DNA of 64,000 bases from Pseudomonas ovata (GTDB lineage: Bacteria > Pseudomonadota > Gammaproteobacteria > Pseudomonadales > Pseudomonadaceae). Location of the stretch: contig NZ_QFFU01000008.1 in assembly GCF_003131185.1 (NCBI RefSeq), forward strand, positions 62,001 to 126,000, in the 5' to 3' direction. Below the pieces are notes generated by a model that was not told the origin of the DNA, did not search any database, and saw nothing but the letters and a program-made list of their open reading frames with translations. This document shows, piece after piece, positions 7,905 to 18,738 of this stretch (positions are counted from its first letter, which is position 1; the number at the start of each line of letters is the position of its first letter). The position numbers were made by a program, and so were the translations under genes.

Positions 7905-8741
7905 GTGCTGGCAACCGCATTGGTGTTGATGGCGGCGGTGCTGCACGCCACCTGGAATACCCTGGTCAAATTCAGTGGCGAGCGTCTGCTGGTGATCGCC
8001 AGCATGGATTTCGTGGCCCTGGTGTTTGCCTTGCTGGCGCTGGGTTTCGTCACACCGCCTGCCGCGACTGTCTGGCCCTGGCTGATCGCCTCGGCGCTGT
8101 TCGAATTGCTCTATCGAGGGCTGTTGATCAAGGCCTATCAGGTCGGTGACCTGGGGCTGGTCTATCCCTTGATGCGCGGCTTGTCGCCCCTGGTGGTGCT
8201 GGGCCTGACTTTGCTGTCTGGCGGCGAGGTCCTGAGCAGTGGGCAAATCCTGGGCATCCTCTTGATTCCTGCCGGGTTGGCCTGCCTGCTCTGGCAGGGC
8301 GGAGGCGGCGTGCGATTACCCTGGTCGATGCTGCCGGTGGTGGGGCTGATCGGCCTGTGCATCGGCAGTTATACCTGGATTGACGGGCAGGCCCTCACGC
8401 TCGGCGCGCCGCCGCTGGATTACCTGGTGTGGCTGACGCTGATCAGTGCCTGGCCGTTTCCGGCAGCGGCCGTCGTCTGTCGGCGCCCTGCCTTCGTGTT
8501 GTTCTGGCGCCAGCAGTGGCGACTGGGAATGAGCGTCGGGCTGTGCGTGCTGGTGAGCTATGCGCTGGTGCTGTGGGCCATGCAACTGGGGTCGGTGGCC
8601 GAAGCGGCGGCCCTGCGCGAAATCAGCGTGGTGCTGGTGGTGCTCATGGGCATGCGCTACCTGCAAGAACCTTTCGGGCGTCCCCGGCTCTTAGCTTGTG
8701 CCCTGGTATTGCTCGGCCTGTTGGTCATGAAGCTCAATTGA
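7905..8741 (+). CDS. EamA/DMT-superfamily transporter
   Basis: The ~278-residue integral membrane protein has about ten hydrophobic helices in two similar halves, typical of drug/metabolite (EamA) exporters. One half holds LHATWNTLVKFSG; the C-terminal half holds AALREISVVLVVLMGMRYLQEPFGRPR. Substrate cannot be told from sequence. The frame extends to a TTG at 7890. The GTG at 7905 is preferred because GAGGA lies eight bases upstream. The MAPEG gene follows after only 13 bases, suggesting one transcript. Confidence 0.85.
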   Translation: MLATALVLMAAVLHATWNTLVKFSGERLLVIASMDFVALVFALLALGFVTPPAATVWPWLIASALFELLYRGLLIKAYQVGDLGLVYPLMRGLSPLVVLGLTLLSGGEVLSSGQILGILLIPAGLACLLWQGGGGVRLPWSMLPVVGLIGLCIGSYTWIDGQALTLGAPPLDYLVWLTLISAWPFPAAAVVCRRPAFVLFWRQQWRLGMSVGLCVLVSYALVLWAMQLGSVAEAAALREISVVLVVLMGMRYLQEPFGRPRLLACALVLLGLLVMKLN

Positions 8742-8754
8742 AAGGAACGAAAAA

Positions 8755-9150
8755 ATGACAGTAGCCTTCTGGTGCGTATTGATCGCGATCATCCTGCCGA
8801 TCCTGTGCGCAGGCATCGCCAAGTTCAGCAGCGGCTTCAAGATGCGCGACAACCACGACCCGCGCGACTACCTCGAGGATCTTGAAGGGCTGCCACGGCG
8901 TGCCCATGCCGCGCAACTCAATGGCTACGAGGCCCTCCCGGCGTTCGCGGCGGCCGTGATCATTGCCCATATCGCCGGCAATGCGCAGTTGGTGACCATC
9001 GATGTGCTGGCGGTGTTGTTCATCACCACGCGCCTGCTGTACATCATCTTCTACCTGGCCGACCTGGCCATGCTGCGCTCGCTGATCTGGCTGGTCGGCA
9101 TGGGCCTGATCATCGCGCTGTTCGGTGTCTCGGCATTTCCGGCGGCCTGA
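8755..9150 (+). CDS. MAPEG-family membrane protein
   Basis: The 131-residue protein has four predicted membrane helices. Between the first two is a loop with DNHDPRDYLEDLEGLPRRAHAAQLNGYEALPAFAAA, holding the conserved Arg, Asn and Glu of the MAPEG superfamily (membrane-associated eicosanoid/glutathione proteins). Bacterial members are mostly uncharacterised; some have glutathione transferase or peroxidase activity. An AAAGGA site lies seven bases before the ATG. It is probably co-transcribed with the preceding DMT transporter. Confidence 0.9.
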   Translation: MTVAFWCVLIAIILPILCAGIAKFSSGFKMRDNHDPRDYLEDLEGLPRRAHAAQLNGYEALPAFAAAVIIAHIAGNAQLVTIDVLAVLFITTRLLYIIFYLADLAMLRSLIWLVGMGLIIALFGVSAFPAA

Positions 9151-9176
9151 CCGGGATAGCCACAGAGCGCGCCGGC

Positions 9177-9581
9177 TCAGTCCTGGACTTTTTCAAGCTC
9201 GGCCTGGGCTTCGAGCAGTTCCTTGCGCGACTCGGCCAGCTTGTCTTTGCGCTTGTTGATTTTCTCCGGGTCGCCCTTGGCCATGGCCTGGTTGAGGTCA
9301 GTCTGGCGGCGGCTCACTTCGCGCTTGGCCTCCAGCACTTTCTGCTCGCGCTGTTTAAGCAGCGAGGTTTCGCTGCAATTGGCGTTGGCTTCGCTCAGGG
9401 CCTTTTCCAGGCCGGCCTGTTGGCGTTTGTCACCGTCGGCCTTGGCCTGCTGAAGCTTGCTGCTGATGTCCTGGCTCTTGAGCAGGCACTCCGGGACCGG
9501 CGCGGGCATCTCGGCGGCCAGCAGGGCAGAGGGCGCCAGGGTGCAGGCCAGCAACAGGACCAGGGGGGAAACGCGCTTCAT
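9177..9581 (-). CDS. DUF1090 family exported protein
   Basis: The 134-residue protein starts with a signal peptide (MKRVSPLVLLLACTLAPSALLAA) and continues as a highly charged helical, coiled-coil domain rich in Lys, Glu, Gln and Ala, with two Cys (CLLKSQ and NANCSE). This matches DUF1090 (E. coli YqjC), a periplasmic family of unknown role. It precedes ligB on the same strand direction but with ~40 bases between them, and ligB is upstream, so joint transcription is possible. Confidence 0.88.
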   Translation of the reverse strand: MKRVSPLVLLLACTLAPSALLAAEMPAPVPECLLKSQDISSKLQQAKADGDKRQQAGLEKALSEANANCSETSLLKQREQKVLEAKREVSRRQTDLNQAMAKGDPEKINKRKDKLAESRKELLEAQAELEKVQD

Positions 9582-9623
9582 GTGTACTCCTTGTGAAGGC
9601 CGGGCGGGGTCGACAACCCGGTA

Positions 9624-11360
<1,737 letters not shown>

Positions 11361-11529
11361 TCAGCTTTGTGCAGGCCTGGCTGTCGGCGTGGTCACCGGC
11401 TTTTGCAAGGCGTTAGCAGATGTGTCGCAGCAGTACAGTCAGGGGGTGTAAACATCCGTGGCTGTGCCTTGAGATGGCACGGGGCGCGTGTCAGATTGCA
11501 GGTCGCTGTCTTGCTCTGGAGAACCTGCA

Positions 11530-12150
11530 ATGGACCTGTCGACCCTCGCCGTATTCATTCCCGCCTGCTTTGCGCTGAACATGGCGCCCGGCCCGAACAA
11601 CCTGCTGTCGGTCAGCAATGCCAGCCGTTACGGCTTTGTCCGCGCCTGCACCGGCGGCGTCGGTCGCCTGCTGGCGTTTGCGATCATGATTGCCCTGGCG
11701 GCGGTGGGGCTGGCGGCGGTGCTGCACACCAGCGAGTGGCTGTTCCATGTGATCAAGGTGGTGGGCGCAGCTTACCTGTTCTACCTGGCCTGGCAGCTCT
11801 GGCGCGCGACGCCGCAAGCCGATGAGCACGTCGGCATGCGCACGGCCAGTGTGTTGCGGCTGGCGCGCCAGGAGTTTCTGGTGGCCATCGGCAATCCCAA
11901 GGCCATCCTGCTGTTCACGGCGTTCCTGCCGCAATTCGTCGACCCGGCGCAAGACGTCACGGCTCAGTTTGCCGTGCTGGGCGGGCTGTTTCTGCTGATG
12001 GAATGCGTGGCCATCGCGCTGTATGCCGTGATGGGCGTGCACGCCCGCAAGCTCTTTGCGCGTCCGTCCAGCAGGCAACTGTTCAACCGTGTGTGCGCCG
12101 GTCTGCTGGCCAGTGCGGCATCGGCCTTGCTGGTGGCGCGTCGGGCCTGA
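11530..12150 (+). CDS. LysE/RhtB-family amino acid exporter
   Basis: The 206-residue inner membrane protein has about six helices and the family signature near its N-terminus (MAPGPNNLLSVSNASRYGF, with the conserved G..N and R..G). It also has GNPKAILLFTAFLPQFVDP in the middle. LysE/RhtB exporters remove excess amino acids such as threonine, homoserine or lysine; the substrate here is unknown. The ATG at 11530 has GGAG about eight bases upstream, whereas the in-frame start at 11488 would add a non-membrane leader. Confidence 0.9.
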   Translation: MDLSTLAVFIPACFALNMAPGPNNLLSVSNASRYGFVRACTGGVGRLLAFAIMIALAAVGLAAVLHTSEWLFHVIKVVGAAYLFYLAWQLWRATPQADEHVGMRTASVLRLARQEFLVAIGNPKAILLFTAFLPQFVDPAQDVTAQFAVLGGLFLLMECVAIALYAVMGVHARKLFARPSSRQLFNRVCAGLLASAASALLVARRA

Positions 12151-12209
12151 TCTGAACCGGGCGCAATGACGCCGGTCTCAAGGCTCGAACATTGACGAAT
12201 AGGGACATC

Positions 12210-12755
12210 ATGAACAGCAAGCAGTTGTCTGAAACCAGCAAGTTTCTGAGTTATGTGCTGCGTCACGAACCGCAAGCGATCGGCCTGCAACTCGACAGTG
12301 AGGGCTGGGCGGATCTTGACGCGTTGATTGCCGGTGCCGCTACGGACGGTCGGGTGCTGGACCGGGCGCTCATCGAGGCGGTGGTCGCCGGCAACGACAA
12401 GAAGCGCTTTGCGTTTTCCGAAGACGGCCTGCGCATCCGCGCCGTGCAGGGGCACTCGACCAGAACGGTCGAGCTTCAACATGTGGAGAAAACCCCGCCG
12501 GTGCTGCTGTACCACGGCACCGCCACGCGGTTTCTGGAATCGATCATGCAACAGGGGCTGATTGCCGGCAGCCGTCATCATGTGCACCTGTCAGACGACG
12601 AGACAACGGCAGTGTCGGTAGGGCAACGCTATGGCAAGCCGGTGGTGCTGCACATTGAGGCGGCGCGCATGCAGCAGGCCGGGTTCCGGTTTTTCCAGGC
12701 CGACAATGGCGTGTGGCTGACCGAGGCAGTGCCGGTGGGGTTTATCAGGCAGTGA
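12210..12755 (+). CDS. kptA: RNA 2'-phosphotransferase (Tpt1/KptA)
   Basis: KptA transfers an internal RNA 2'-phosphate to NAD+, the step that ends tRNA splicing in fungi. The 181-residue protein has the N-terminal winged-helix part (LSYVLRHEP near the start, EGWADLDALI) and the C-terminal ADP-ribosyltransferase-like part with LYHGTATRFLESI, GLIAGSRHHVHLS and VLHIEAARM. The conserved Arg-His-(x)-Arg-Arg-type residues are represented by RHEP, H in HGT, and SRHHVHLS. Bacteria lack spliced tRNAs with 2'-phosphates, so the natural substrate is unknown; repair of RNA ends is a common suggestion. The ATG at 12210 follows AGGG by five bases. Confidence 0.93.
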   Translation: MNSKQLSETSKFLSYVLRHEPQAIGLQLDSEGWADLDALIAGAATDGRVLDRALIEAVVAGNDKKRFAFSEDGLRIRAVQGHSTRTVELQHVEKTPPVLLYHGTATRFLESIMQQGLIAGSRHHVHLSDDETTAVSVGQRYGKPVVLHIEAARMQQAGFRFFQADNGVWLTEAVPVGFIRQ

Positions 12756-12846
12756 GTGCCTTTCCCGGCTGAAGCGGATCGCCGCCCGACGGTTCTTCTC
12801 ACGCATAAAATAACTTGCTGATTTATCGGATATTAAATCCACCCTT

Positions 12847-12914
12847 GGTAGAAGCGCGCTTGGCCTGGACCGCACTCGGTCGCGGTGGTCCGGCATTCCG
12901 GCAAGCGCTCCTGC
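12847..12914. repeat. Degenerate REPIN (family 1)
   Basis: It begins GGTAGAAGCGCGCTTG and ends GGCAAGCGCTCCTGC, with CGCACTCGGTCGCGG inside. It is a shortened, mutated copy of the family-1 elements found at 28675 and elsewhere in this window. Confidence 0.6.
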
Positions 12915-13082
12915 ACCGTGCGATCCGACGATGAGGCCAGCAAGGCCCATACATCTGCTGCGCCTGTTACATAGCCATCGCCAGCAACTGCCTCCCACAG
13001 GTCCGGGTCGAGGCTTGGCTGAGCGGTATCAGTCCTGGAGTGGATGATGCGAATCGGGATGCCCGGCAGGAACGCCCAACAA

Positions 13083-13116
13083 AAAGCCCCGCACGATTGC
13101 TCGTGCGGGGCTTTTT
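13083..13116 (-). terminator. Rho-independent terminator after metK
   Basis: A perfect 11-bp stem GCCCCGCACGA / TCGTGCGGGGC (13086-13096 and 13101-13111) with loop TTGC is flanked by A-runs on one side and T-runs on the other. It can work in both directions and sits ~15 bases after the metK stop. Confidence 0.93.
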
Positions 13117-13131
13117 AGTACCGCTTGGCTA

Positions 13132-14322
13132 TTACAGGCCGGCGGCGGCGCGCAGGGCGTCGGCGCGGTCGGTTTTTTCCCAGGTGAACGCGGTGAAGGT
13201 GTCGTCACCCACGGTCATCTCGAACGGCTTGCGACCGAAGTGGCCGTAGGCGGCGGTCTGCTTGTACATCGGGTGCAGCAGGTCGAGCATGGTGGTGATT
13301 GCGTAAGGACGCAGGTCGAAATGCTCGCGCACCAGCTGGATGATCTTGTCGTCCGACAGCTTGCCGGTGCCAAAGGTGTTCAGCGAGATCGACGTCGGCT
13401 GGGCCACGCCGATGGCGTAGGAAACCTGAATCTCGCAGCGCTCGGCCAGGCCGGCGGCGACGATGTTCTTGGCCACGTAGCGACCGGCGTAGGCGGCCGA
13501 ACGGTCGACCTTCGACGGGTCCTTGCCGGAGAACGCGCCACCGCCGTGACGGGCCATGCCGCCGTAGGTGTCGACGATGATCTTGCGACCGGTCAGGCCG
13601 CAGTCGCCCACCGGGCCGCCGATGATGAAGTTGCCGGTCGGGTTGATGTGGAACTGGGTGTCCTTGTGCAGCAGTTCGGCCGGGATCACGTGCTTGACGA
13701 TCAGCTCCATCACGCCTTCACGCAGGTCCTTGTAGGACACGTCCGGGTTGTGCTGGGTCGACAGCACGATGGCGTCGACGCCCACGACCTTGCCGTTTTC
13801 GTAGCGGCAGGTGACCTGCGACTTGGCATCCGGGCGCAGCCACGGCAGCAGGCCGGACTTGCGGGCCTCGGACTGGCGCTGCACCAGGTGGTGCGAGAAG
13901 GTGATCGGCGCGGGCATCAGTACGTCGGTCTCGTTGCTGGCAAAGCCGAACATCAGGCCCTGGTCGCCGGCACCCTGGTCTTCAGGCTTGCTGCGGTCAA
14001 CGCCCTGGGCGATGTCCACCGACTGCTTGCCGATGATGTTCATCACGCCACAAGTGGCGCCGTCGAAGCCGACGTCGGAGCTGTTGTAGCCGATGTCGAG
14101 AATGACGTTGCGGACGATATCTTCCAGGTCGACCCAGGCCGAGGTGGTGACTTCGCCGGCAATGATTGCCACACCGGTCTTGACCAGGGTTTCGACCGCG
14201 ACACGGGCGAATTTGTCTTCAGCGATGATGGCGTCCAGGACCGCGTCGGAGATCTGGTCGGCAATCTTGTCCGGATGTCCTTCGGACACGGACTCGGAGG
14301 TGAAAATTGAGTATTCGCTCAT
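13132..14322 (-). CDS. metK: S-adenosylmethionine synthetase
   Basis: MetK makes S-adenosylmethionine from methionine and ATP. The 396-residue length is normal. Hallmarks are [17 protein letters not shown] near the N-terminus, the P-loop-like [19 protein letters not shown], and the K+/Mg2+-site region [12 protein letters not shown]. The start [11 protein letters not shown] follows AGGAA, which lies inside the end of the upstream regulator gene. Only two bases separate that gene's stop from this ATG, so the regulator and metK share a transcript. That gives a route for feedback if the regulator senses SAM or SAH. Confidence 0.98.
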   Translation of the reverse strand: MSEYSIFTSESVSEGHPDKIADQISDAVLDAIIAEDKFARVAVETLVKTGVAIIAGEVTTSAWVDLEDIVRNVILDIGYNSSDVGFDGATCGVMNIIGKQSVDIAQGVDRSKPEDQGAGDQGLMFGFASNETDVLMPAPITFSHHLVQRQSEARKSGLLPWLRPDAKSQVTCRYENGKVVGVDAIVLSTQHNPDVSYKDLREGVMELIVKHVIPAELLHKDTQFHINPTGNFIIGGPVGDCGLTGRKIIVDTYGGMARHGGGAFSGKDPSKVDRSAAYAGRYVAKNIVAAGLAERCEIQVSYAIGVAQPTSISLNTFGTGKLSDDKIIQLVREHFDLRPYAITTMLDLLHPMYKQTAAYGHFGRKPFEMTVGDDTFTAFTWEKTDRADALRAAAGL

Positions 14323-14324
14323 GT

Positions 14325-15338
14325 CTACGGGTTTCCTGAATGTAACCGAGGGTAAGTGTCGCCAGACGGTCGCTGAAAATGGCGAACCTGGATCTGGAAA
14401 CCATTGCGTAAGCCCACGTAGAGGCTCTGTTCGGGGACCAGCCCCGCAGCGATGGCCCAATGGGCCAGGTCTTCCTGTTCAAAGCCCAACCAGAGATCGC
14501 CACAGGCCTCCCTGGCCCAGCTCTGATCGTGGCTGCACAAGTCCGTGATCAACAGGCTGGCGCCTGGACGCAGGTGCAGGGCCAACTGTTTTATGGCATC
14601 GGCCGGCGCGGCAAAATGATGAAGCACCATGTTCAATACGACGCAATCGACCTGCACTTTAGCGTCGCTCAAGGCATCGGCCAGGCGCAATTCGACATTG
14701 TTCAGCGCCTGGTGCTCGCAGCGCTTGCGCGCCAGTTCGAGCATGGCCGGGCTGTTGTCCATCGCCGTGACCCGGGCAAAGCGCAGCGCCAGGTCGGGCA
14801 GGAAGCCGCCGTCGCCGGGGCCGACTTCCAGCGCCGTGGCCGCAGGGCCGAACGGCAGCTTGTCGAGCAACGCCAGCAGGCTGTCGCGGTACTGGCCAAG
14901 GCCGGCGATAAGGTCCTGCTGAGCATGGAACTTGTCGGCCACCCGGGCAAAGAAATCCTGGCTGGCCGCCGCTCGCTGGCGATGCACCGCATCGACCCGC
15001 GCCTGGGCATCGCCGGGCAGCTGCAACGCGTCGACTTCTTCAAGCAGGGCCGCATGCAGGCGCCCACCGACAGCCTGGGCATGGGGCAGGGCGCGACGAT
15101 AGAAAATCGCATTGCCTTCGCGACGCGTCGCCACCAGTCCGGCCTGGGCCAGGACCTTGAGGTGATGACTCATGCCCGACTGGCCGATGGCGAAGATCTG
15201 CGCCAACTCCAGCACCCCGAACGAATCGTTGGCCAGGGCGCGCAGAACGTTCAGCCGCAGCGGATCGCCGGCGGCTTTGCACAGGGCAGACAACTCGTCG
15301 CAGCCGTCATGGCTGATTGCAGGTACGCGAAGGTTCAT
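14325..15338 (-). CDS. ArsR-family regulator fused to a SAM-dependent methyltransferase (SahR-like)
   Basis: The 337-residue protein has two parts. Residues ~10-95 are an ArsR winged helix ([46 protein letters not shown], then the [11 protein letters not shown] wing). Residues ~145-330 are a class I methyltransferase with [15 protein letters not shown] as the SAM site, plus [14 protein letters not shown] and [10 protein letters not shown]. No metal-binding Cys pair is present. ArsR regulators of this kind tied to the SAM cycle (SahR) sense S-adenosylhomocysteine, and here the gene is followed by metK after two bases. A strong palindrome lies 41 bases upstream of the start and is probably its operator. 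Sensing SAM or SAH is inference. The start is the ATG at 15338; the upstream TTG extension adds only ten residues. Confidence 0.85.
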   Translation of the reverse strand: MNLRVPAISHDGCDELSALCKAAGDPLRLNVLRALANDSFGVLELAQIFAIGQSGMSHHLKVLAQAGLVATRREGNAIFYRRALPHAQAVGGRLHAALLEEVDALQLPGDAQARVDAVHRQRAAASQDFFARVADKFHAQQDLIAGLGQYRDSLLALLDKLPFGPAATALEVGPGDGGFLPDLALRFARVTAMDNSPAMLELARKRCEHQALNNVELRLADALSDAKVQVDCVVLNMVLHHFAAPADAIKQLALHLRPGASLLITDLCSHDQSWAREACGDLWLGFEQEDLAHWAIAAGLVPEQSLYVGLRNGFQIQVRHFQRPSGDTYPRLHSGNP

Positions 15339-15378
15339 GAGGCGGCAGTCTAGACAGCGACCGGACAAGTCGCAAGAT

Positions 15379-15402
15379 CAATATCAAAAAGTTTTGATAT
15401 TG
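15379..15402. promoter_or_regulatory. 24-bp palindromic operator upstream of the metK regulator
   Basis: Perfect 11-base arms CAATATCAAAA and TTTTGATATTG are separated by two bases. The site is AT-rich in a GC-rich region and sits between the divergent regulator (start 15338) and transketolase (start 15595). This is the expected form of an ArsR-family dimer site, and SahR motifs are palindromes of a similar kind. Confidence 0.75.
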
Positions 15403-15594
15403 CCTGTGTGCGCTGCCGAAGCCGCGTGTCCAGAGGGCTGGCCCGTACTGGCATATCGGGTGCTGACAGCAAATGACGCCTGGATGACAGGAAAAAAGCA
15501 CCTGGGCGACTATCTTTCATTGCCCCCAGCCAGTCGCTGAGGGAAAATGACCGCCTTTTTCCGATCCCATTTCTTACCCTCCAGGAGATCAGCG

Positions 15595-17592
15595 ATGCCT
15601 AGCCGTCGTGAGCGTGCCAACGCCATTCGTGCCCTGAGCATGGATGCCGTGCAAAAAGCCAACAGCGGCCACCCAGGGGCCCCCATGGGGATGGCGGATA
15701 TCGCCGAAGTCCTGTGGCACGATTTTCTCAAGCACAACCCGGCCAACCCGTCGTTCGCCGACCGCGACCGCTTCGTGCTGTCCAACGGTCACGGTTCGAT
15801 GCTCATCTACTCGTTGCTGCACCTGACCGGCTACGACCTGTCCATCGACGACCTGAAGAACTTCCGCCAGCTGCACAGCCGCACCCCGGGCCACCCGGAG
15901 TTCGGCTACACCCCGGGCGTCGAAACCACCACCGGCCCGCTGGGCCAGGGGTTTGCCAACGCCGTGGGCTTCGCCATTGCCGAAAAGACCCTGGCGGCGC
16001 AGTTCAACCGTCCAGGCCATGACATCGTCGACCACAACACCTATGTGTTCATGGGCGACGGCTGCATGATGGAAGGCATTTCCCACGAAGTCGCTTCCCT
16101 GGCCGGCACCCTGGGCCTGGGCAAGCTGATCGCTTTCTACGATGACAACGGCATCTCCATCGACGGCGAAGTCGAGGGCTGGTTCACCGACGACACCCCC
16201 AAGCGTTTCGAGTCGTACAACTGGCAGGTGATCCGCAATGTCGACGGCCACGACGCCGACGAGATCAAGACCGCCATCGAGACAGCGCGCAAAAGCGCCC
16301 AGCCGACCCTGATCTGCTGCAAGACCACCATCGGCTTCGGCTCGCCGAACAAGTCCGGCAAGGAAGAGTCCCACGGCGCGCCACTGGGCGCCGACGAGAT
16401 CGCCCTGACCCGTGCCGCGCTGAAGTGGACACACGGCCCGTTCGAGATCCCGGCCGACCTCTACGAGCAATGGAACGCCAAGGAAAAAGGCCTGGCCGCC
16501 GAAGCCGAGTGGGACCAGCGCTTCGCTGCGTACTCCGCTGCCTTCCCTGAACTGGCCAACGATTTCATCCGTCGCATGAGCGGCGAGCTGCCGGCCGATT
16601 TCGCCGAGAAGTCCGCCGCCTACGTGGCCGAAGTCAACACCAAGGGCGAGACCATCGCCAGCCGCAAGGCCAGCCAGAACGCGCTGGGCGCCTTCGGCCC
16701 GCTGCTGCCCGAGCTGCTGGGCGGCTCGGCCGACCTGGCCGGCTCCAACCTGACCATCTGGAAAGGCTGCAAGAGCATCACCGGCGAAGACGCCAACGGC
16801 AACTACCTGCACTACGGCGTGCGTGAGTTCGGCCAGGGCGCAATCATGAACGGTATCGCCCTGCATGGCGGCTTCGTGCCGTACGGCGCGACCTTCCTGA
16901 TCTTCATGGAATACGCCCGCAACGCCGTGCGCATGGGCGCGCTGATGAAGCAGCGCGTGATCCACGTGTTCACCCACGACTCCATCGGTCTGGGCGAAGA
17001 CGGTCCGACCCACCAGCCGATCGAGCAACTGGCCAGCCTGCGCACCACACCGAACCTGGACACCTGGCGCCCGGCCGATGCCGTGGAGTCGGCCGTGTCG
17101 TGGAAATATGCCCTGGAGCGCAACGACGGCCCGTCGGCTTTGGTGTTCTCGCGCCAGAACCTGACGCACCAGGCGCGCGATGCGGCGCAACTGGCCAATA
17201 TCGCCCGTGGCGGCTACGTGCTGCGCGACAGCGTCGGCGAGCCGGAACTGATCCTGATCGCCACCGGCTCCGAAGTCGGCCTGGCCGTTCAGGCCTACGA
17301 CGCACTGACCGCGCAGGGTCGTCAGGTGCGCGTGGTGTCGATGCCGTGCACCAGCGTGTTCGAGTCCCAGGACGCCGGCTACAAGCAGTCCGTGCTGCCG
17401 TTGCAAGTCAGCGCACGCATCGCCATCGAGGCGGCGCATGCCGACTACTGGTACAAGTACGTGGGCCTGGAAGGCCGCGTGATCGGCATGACCACCTTCG
17501 GTGAGTCGGCGCCGGCCGCCGCCCTGTTCGAAGAGTTCGGCTTCACCCTGGAAAACATCCTGGGCACCGCCGAAGAACTGCTCGAAGACTAA
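15595..17592 (+). CDS. tkt: Transketolase
   Basis: Transketolase moves two-carbon ketol units between sugar phosphates in the pentose phosphate pathway, using thiamine diphosphate. The 665-residue length is standard. Visible are [18 protein letters not shown] near the N-terminus, [16 protein letters not shown], the thiamine-binding [18 protein letters not shown], and the pyrimidine-domain [23 protein letters not shown]. The ATG at 15595 has CAGGAG seven to eight bases upstream. It heads the tkt-epd-pgk run, diverging from the ArsR-methyltransferase gene across the palindromic operator. Confidence 0.98.
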   Translation: MPSRRERANAIRALSMDAVQKANSGHPGAPMGMADIAEVLWHDFLKHNPANPSFADRDRFVLSNGHGSMLIYSLLHLTGYDLSIDDLKNFRQLHSRTPGHPEFGYTPGVETTTGPLGQGFANAVGFAIAEKTLAAQFNRPGHDIVDHNTYVFMGDGCMMEGISHEVASLAGTLGLGKLIAFYDDNGISIDGEVEGWFTDDTPKRFESYNWQVIRNVDGHDADEIKTAIETARKSAQPTLICCKTTIGFGSPNKSGKEESHGAPLGADEIALTRAALKWTHGPFEIPADLYEQWNAKEKGLAAEAEWDQRFAAYSAAFPELANDFIRRMSGELPADFAEKSAAYVAEVNTKGETIASRKASQNALGAFGPLLPELLGGSADLAGSNLTIWKGCKSITGEDANGNYLHYGVREFGQGAIMNGIALHGGFVPYGATFLIFMEYARNAVRMGALMKQRVIHVFTHDSIGLGEDGPTHQPIEQLASLRTTPNLDTWRPADAVESAVSWKYALERNDGPSALVFSRQNLTHQARDAAQLANIARGGYVLRDSVGEPELILIATGSEVGLAVQAYDALTAQGRQVRVVSMPCTSVFESQDAGYKQSVLPLQVSARIAIEAAHADYWYKYVGLEGRVIGMTTFGESAPAAALFEEFGFTLENILGTAEELLED

Positions 17593-17611
17593 GCCACAAC
17601 CGCGTGCTCCG

Positions 17612-17653
17612 CTGCAGGAACGCGCCTGGCCCAGGCCAGGCGCGTTCCTGCAG
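17612..17653. other. Perfect 19-bp hairpin between tkt and epd
   Basis: Arms CTGCAGGAACGCGCCTGGC (17612-17630) and GCCAGGCGCGTTCCTGCAG (17635-17653) pair without a mismatch around the loop CCAG. No T-run follows, so it is more likely an RNA stability or partial attenuation stem than a classical terminator. Confidence 0.85.
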
Positions 17654-17673
17654 TATCCACCTGCGAGAAATCC

Positions 17674-18723
17674 ATGCCCCAGCCCCGCCCTTATAAAGTT
17701 GCACTGAACGGCTACGGCCGCATTGGCCGCTGTGTCGTTCGCGCCTTGTGCGAACGCGGTGCAACGGCGGGGTTCAAGGTCGTGGCCATCAACGACCTGG
17801 CCGACATGGCCAGTCTCGAATACCTGACGCGCTTCGATTCCACCCATGGCCGCTTTCCTGGCCATGTGCGGGTCGAAGGCGATTACCTGCACATCAATGA
17901 CCACCGCATCCGTGTGCTGCGCAGCGCGACGCCCGAAGGCATCGACTGGGCTGCCCTGGAAGTCGACCTGGTGCTGGAGTGCTCCGGCGTCTACAACACC
18001 CGTGCCGACGGCCAGCGCTTTCTTGATGCCGGTGCGCCGCGGGTGCTGTTTTCCCAGCCGATGGCCAGCGAGGCGGACGTCGACGCGACCATCGTGTACG
18101 GCATCAACCAGCAGGACCTGACCGGTCGCGAGCTGCTGGTCTCGGCGGCCTCGTGCACCACCAACTGCAGTGTGCCGTTGCTGCGCCTGCTGGATCAGGC
18201 GCTGGGCCTGGACTATGTCACCATCACCACGATTCACTCGGCGATGAACGACCAGCCGGTGATCGACGCCTATCACCATGAAGACCTGCGCCGCACGCGC
18301 TCGGCCTTCCAGTCGATCATTCCGGTGTCTACAGGGCTGGCACGGGGCATCGAACGTCTGCTGCCGGAACTTGCCGGCCGGATTCAGGCCAAAGCGGTGC
18401 GGGTGCCGACGGTCAATGTCTCGTGCCTGGACATCATCGTGCAGACGGCGCGTGATACCGACGCCGTCGAGATCAACCGGATCCTGCGTGAGGCGGCCAG
18501 TGTCGGGCCGCTCAAGGGCTTGCTGGCCTACACCGAATTGCCGCATGCCAGTTGCGATTTCAACCATGACCCTCATTCGGCGATCGTCGATGCGAGTCAG
18601 ACCCGCGTGTCCGGCCCCAGGCTGGTCAACGTGCTGGCCTGGTTCGATAACGAATGGGGTTTTGCCAACCGTATGCTCGACGTTGCAGGCCATTTCCTGC
18701 ACGTTGCACACCCACAACAGTAA
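17674..18723 (+). CDS. epd: D-erythrose-4-phosphate dehydrogenase
   Basis: Epd oxidises erythrose 4-phosphate to 4-phosphoerythronate, the first step of the pyridoxal phosphate route. The 349-residue protein has the GAPDH-type NAD fold (LNGYGRIGRCVVRAL) and catalytic Cys in SAASCTTNCSVP. TTIHSAMNDQPVIDAYH is typical of Epd; GAPDH usually has HSYT there. NEWGFANRM is at the C-terminus. The family can be confused with GAPDH, but the HSAMNDQ region and the tkt-epd-pgk order support Epd. Confidence 0.93.
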   Translation: MPQPRPYKVALNGYGRIGRCVVRALCERGATAGFKVVAINDLADMASLEYLTRFDSTHGRFPGHVRVEGDYLHINDHRIRVLRSATPEGIDWAALEVDLVLECSGVYNTRADGQRFLDAGAPRVLFSQPMASEADVDATIVYGINQQDLTGRELLVSAASCTTNCSVPLLRLLDQALGLDYVTITTIHSAMNDQPVIDAYHHEDLRRTRSAFQSIIPVSTGLARGIERLLPELAGRIQAKAVRVPTVNVSCLDIIVQTARDTDAVEINRILREAASVGPLKGLLAYTELPHASCDFNHDPHSAIVDASQTRVSGPRLVNVLAWFDNEWGFANRMLDVAGHFLHVAHPQQ

Positions 18724-18738
18724 AGACAGGAACGCCTC

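Larger units (their letters stand above)
12756..13131. other. Spacer with REP elements and the metK terminator
   Basis: There is no gene. A degenerate REPIN lies at about 12847-12914. Another REP-type segment (GATGAGGCCAGCAAGGCCCA through the CCATCGCC..CTCCCAC end) lies at about 12930-13002. The terminator of metK lies at 13083-13116. Confidence 0.7.

Noticed and set aside
17674..18723. Calling this gene GAPDH
   Set aside because: The HSAMNDQ segment and gene order between tkt and pgk fit Epd; GAPDH has HSYT at that place.
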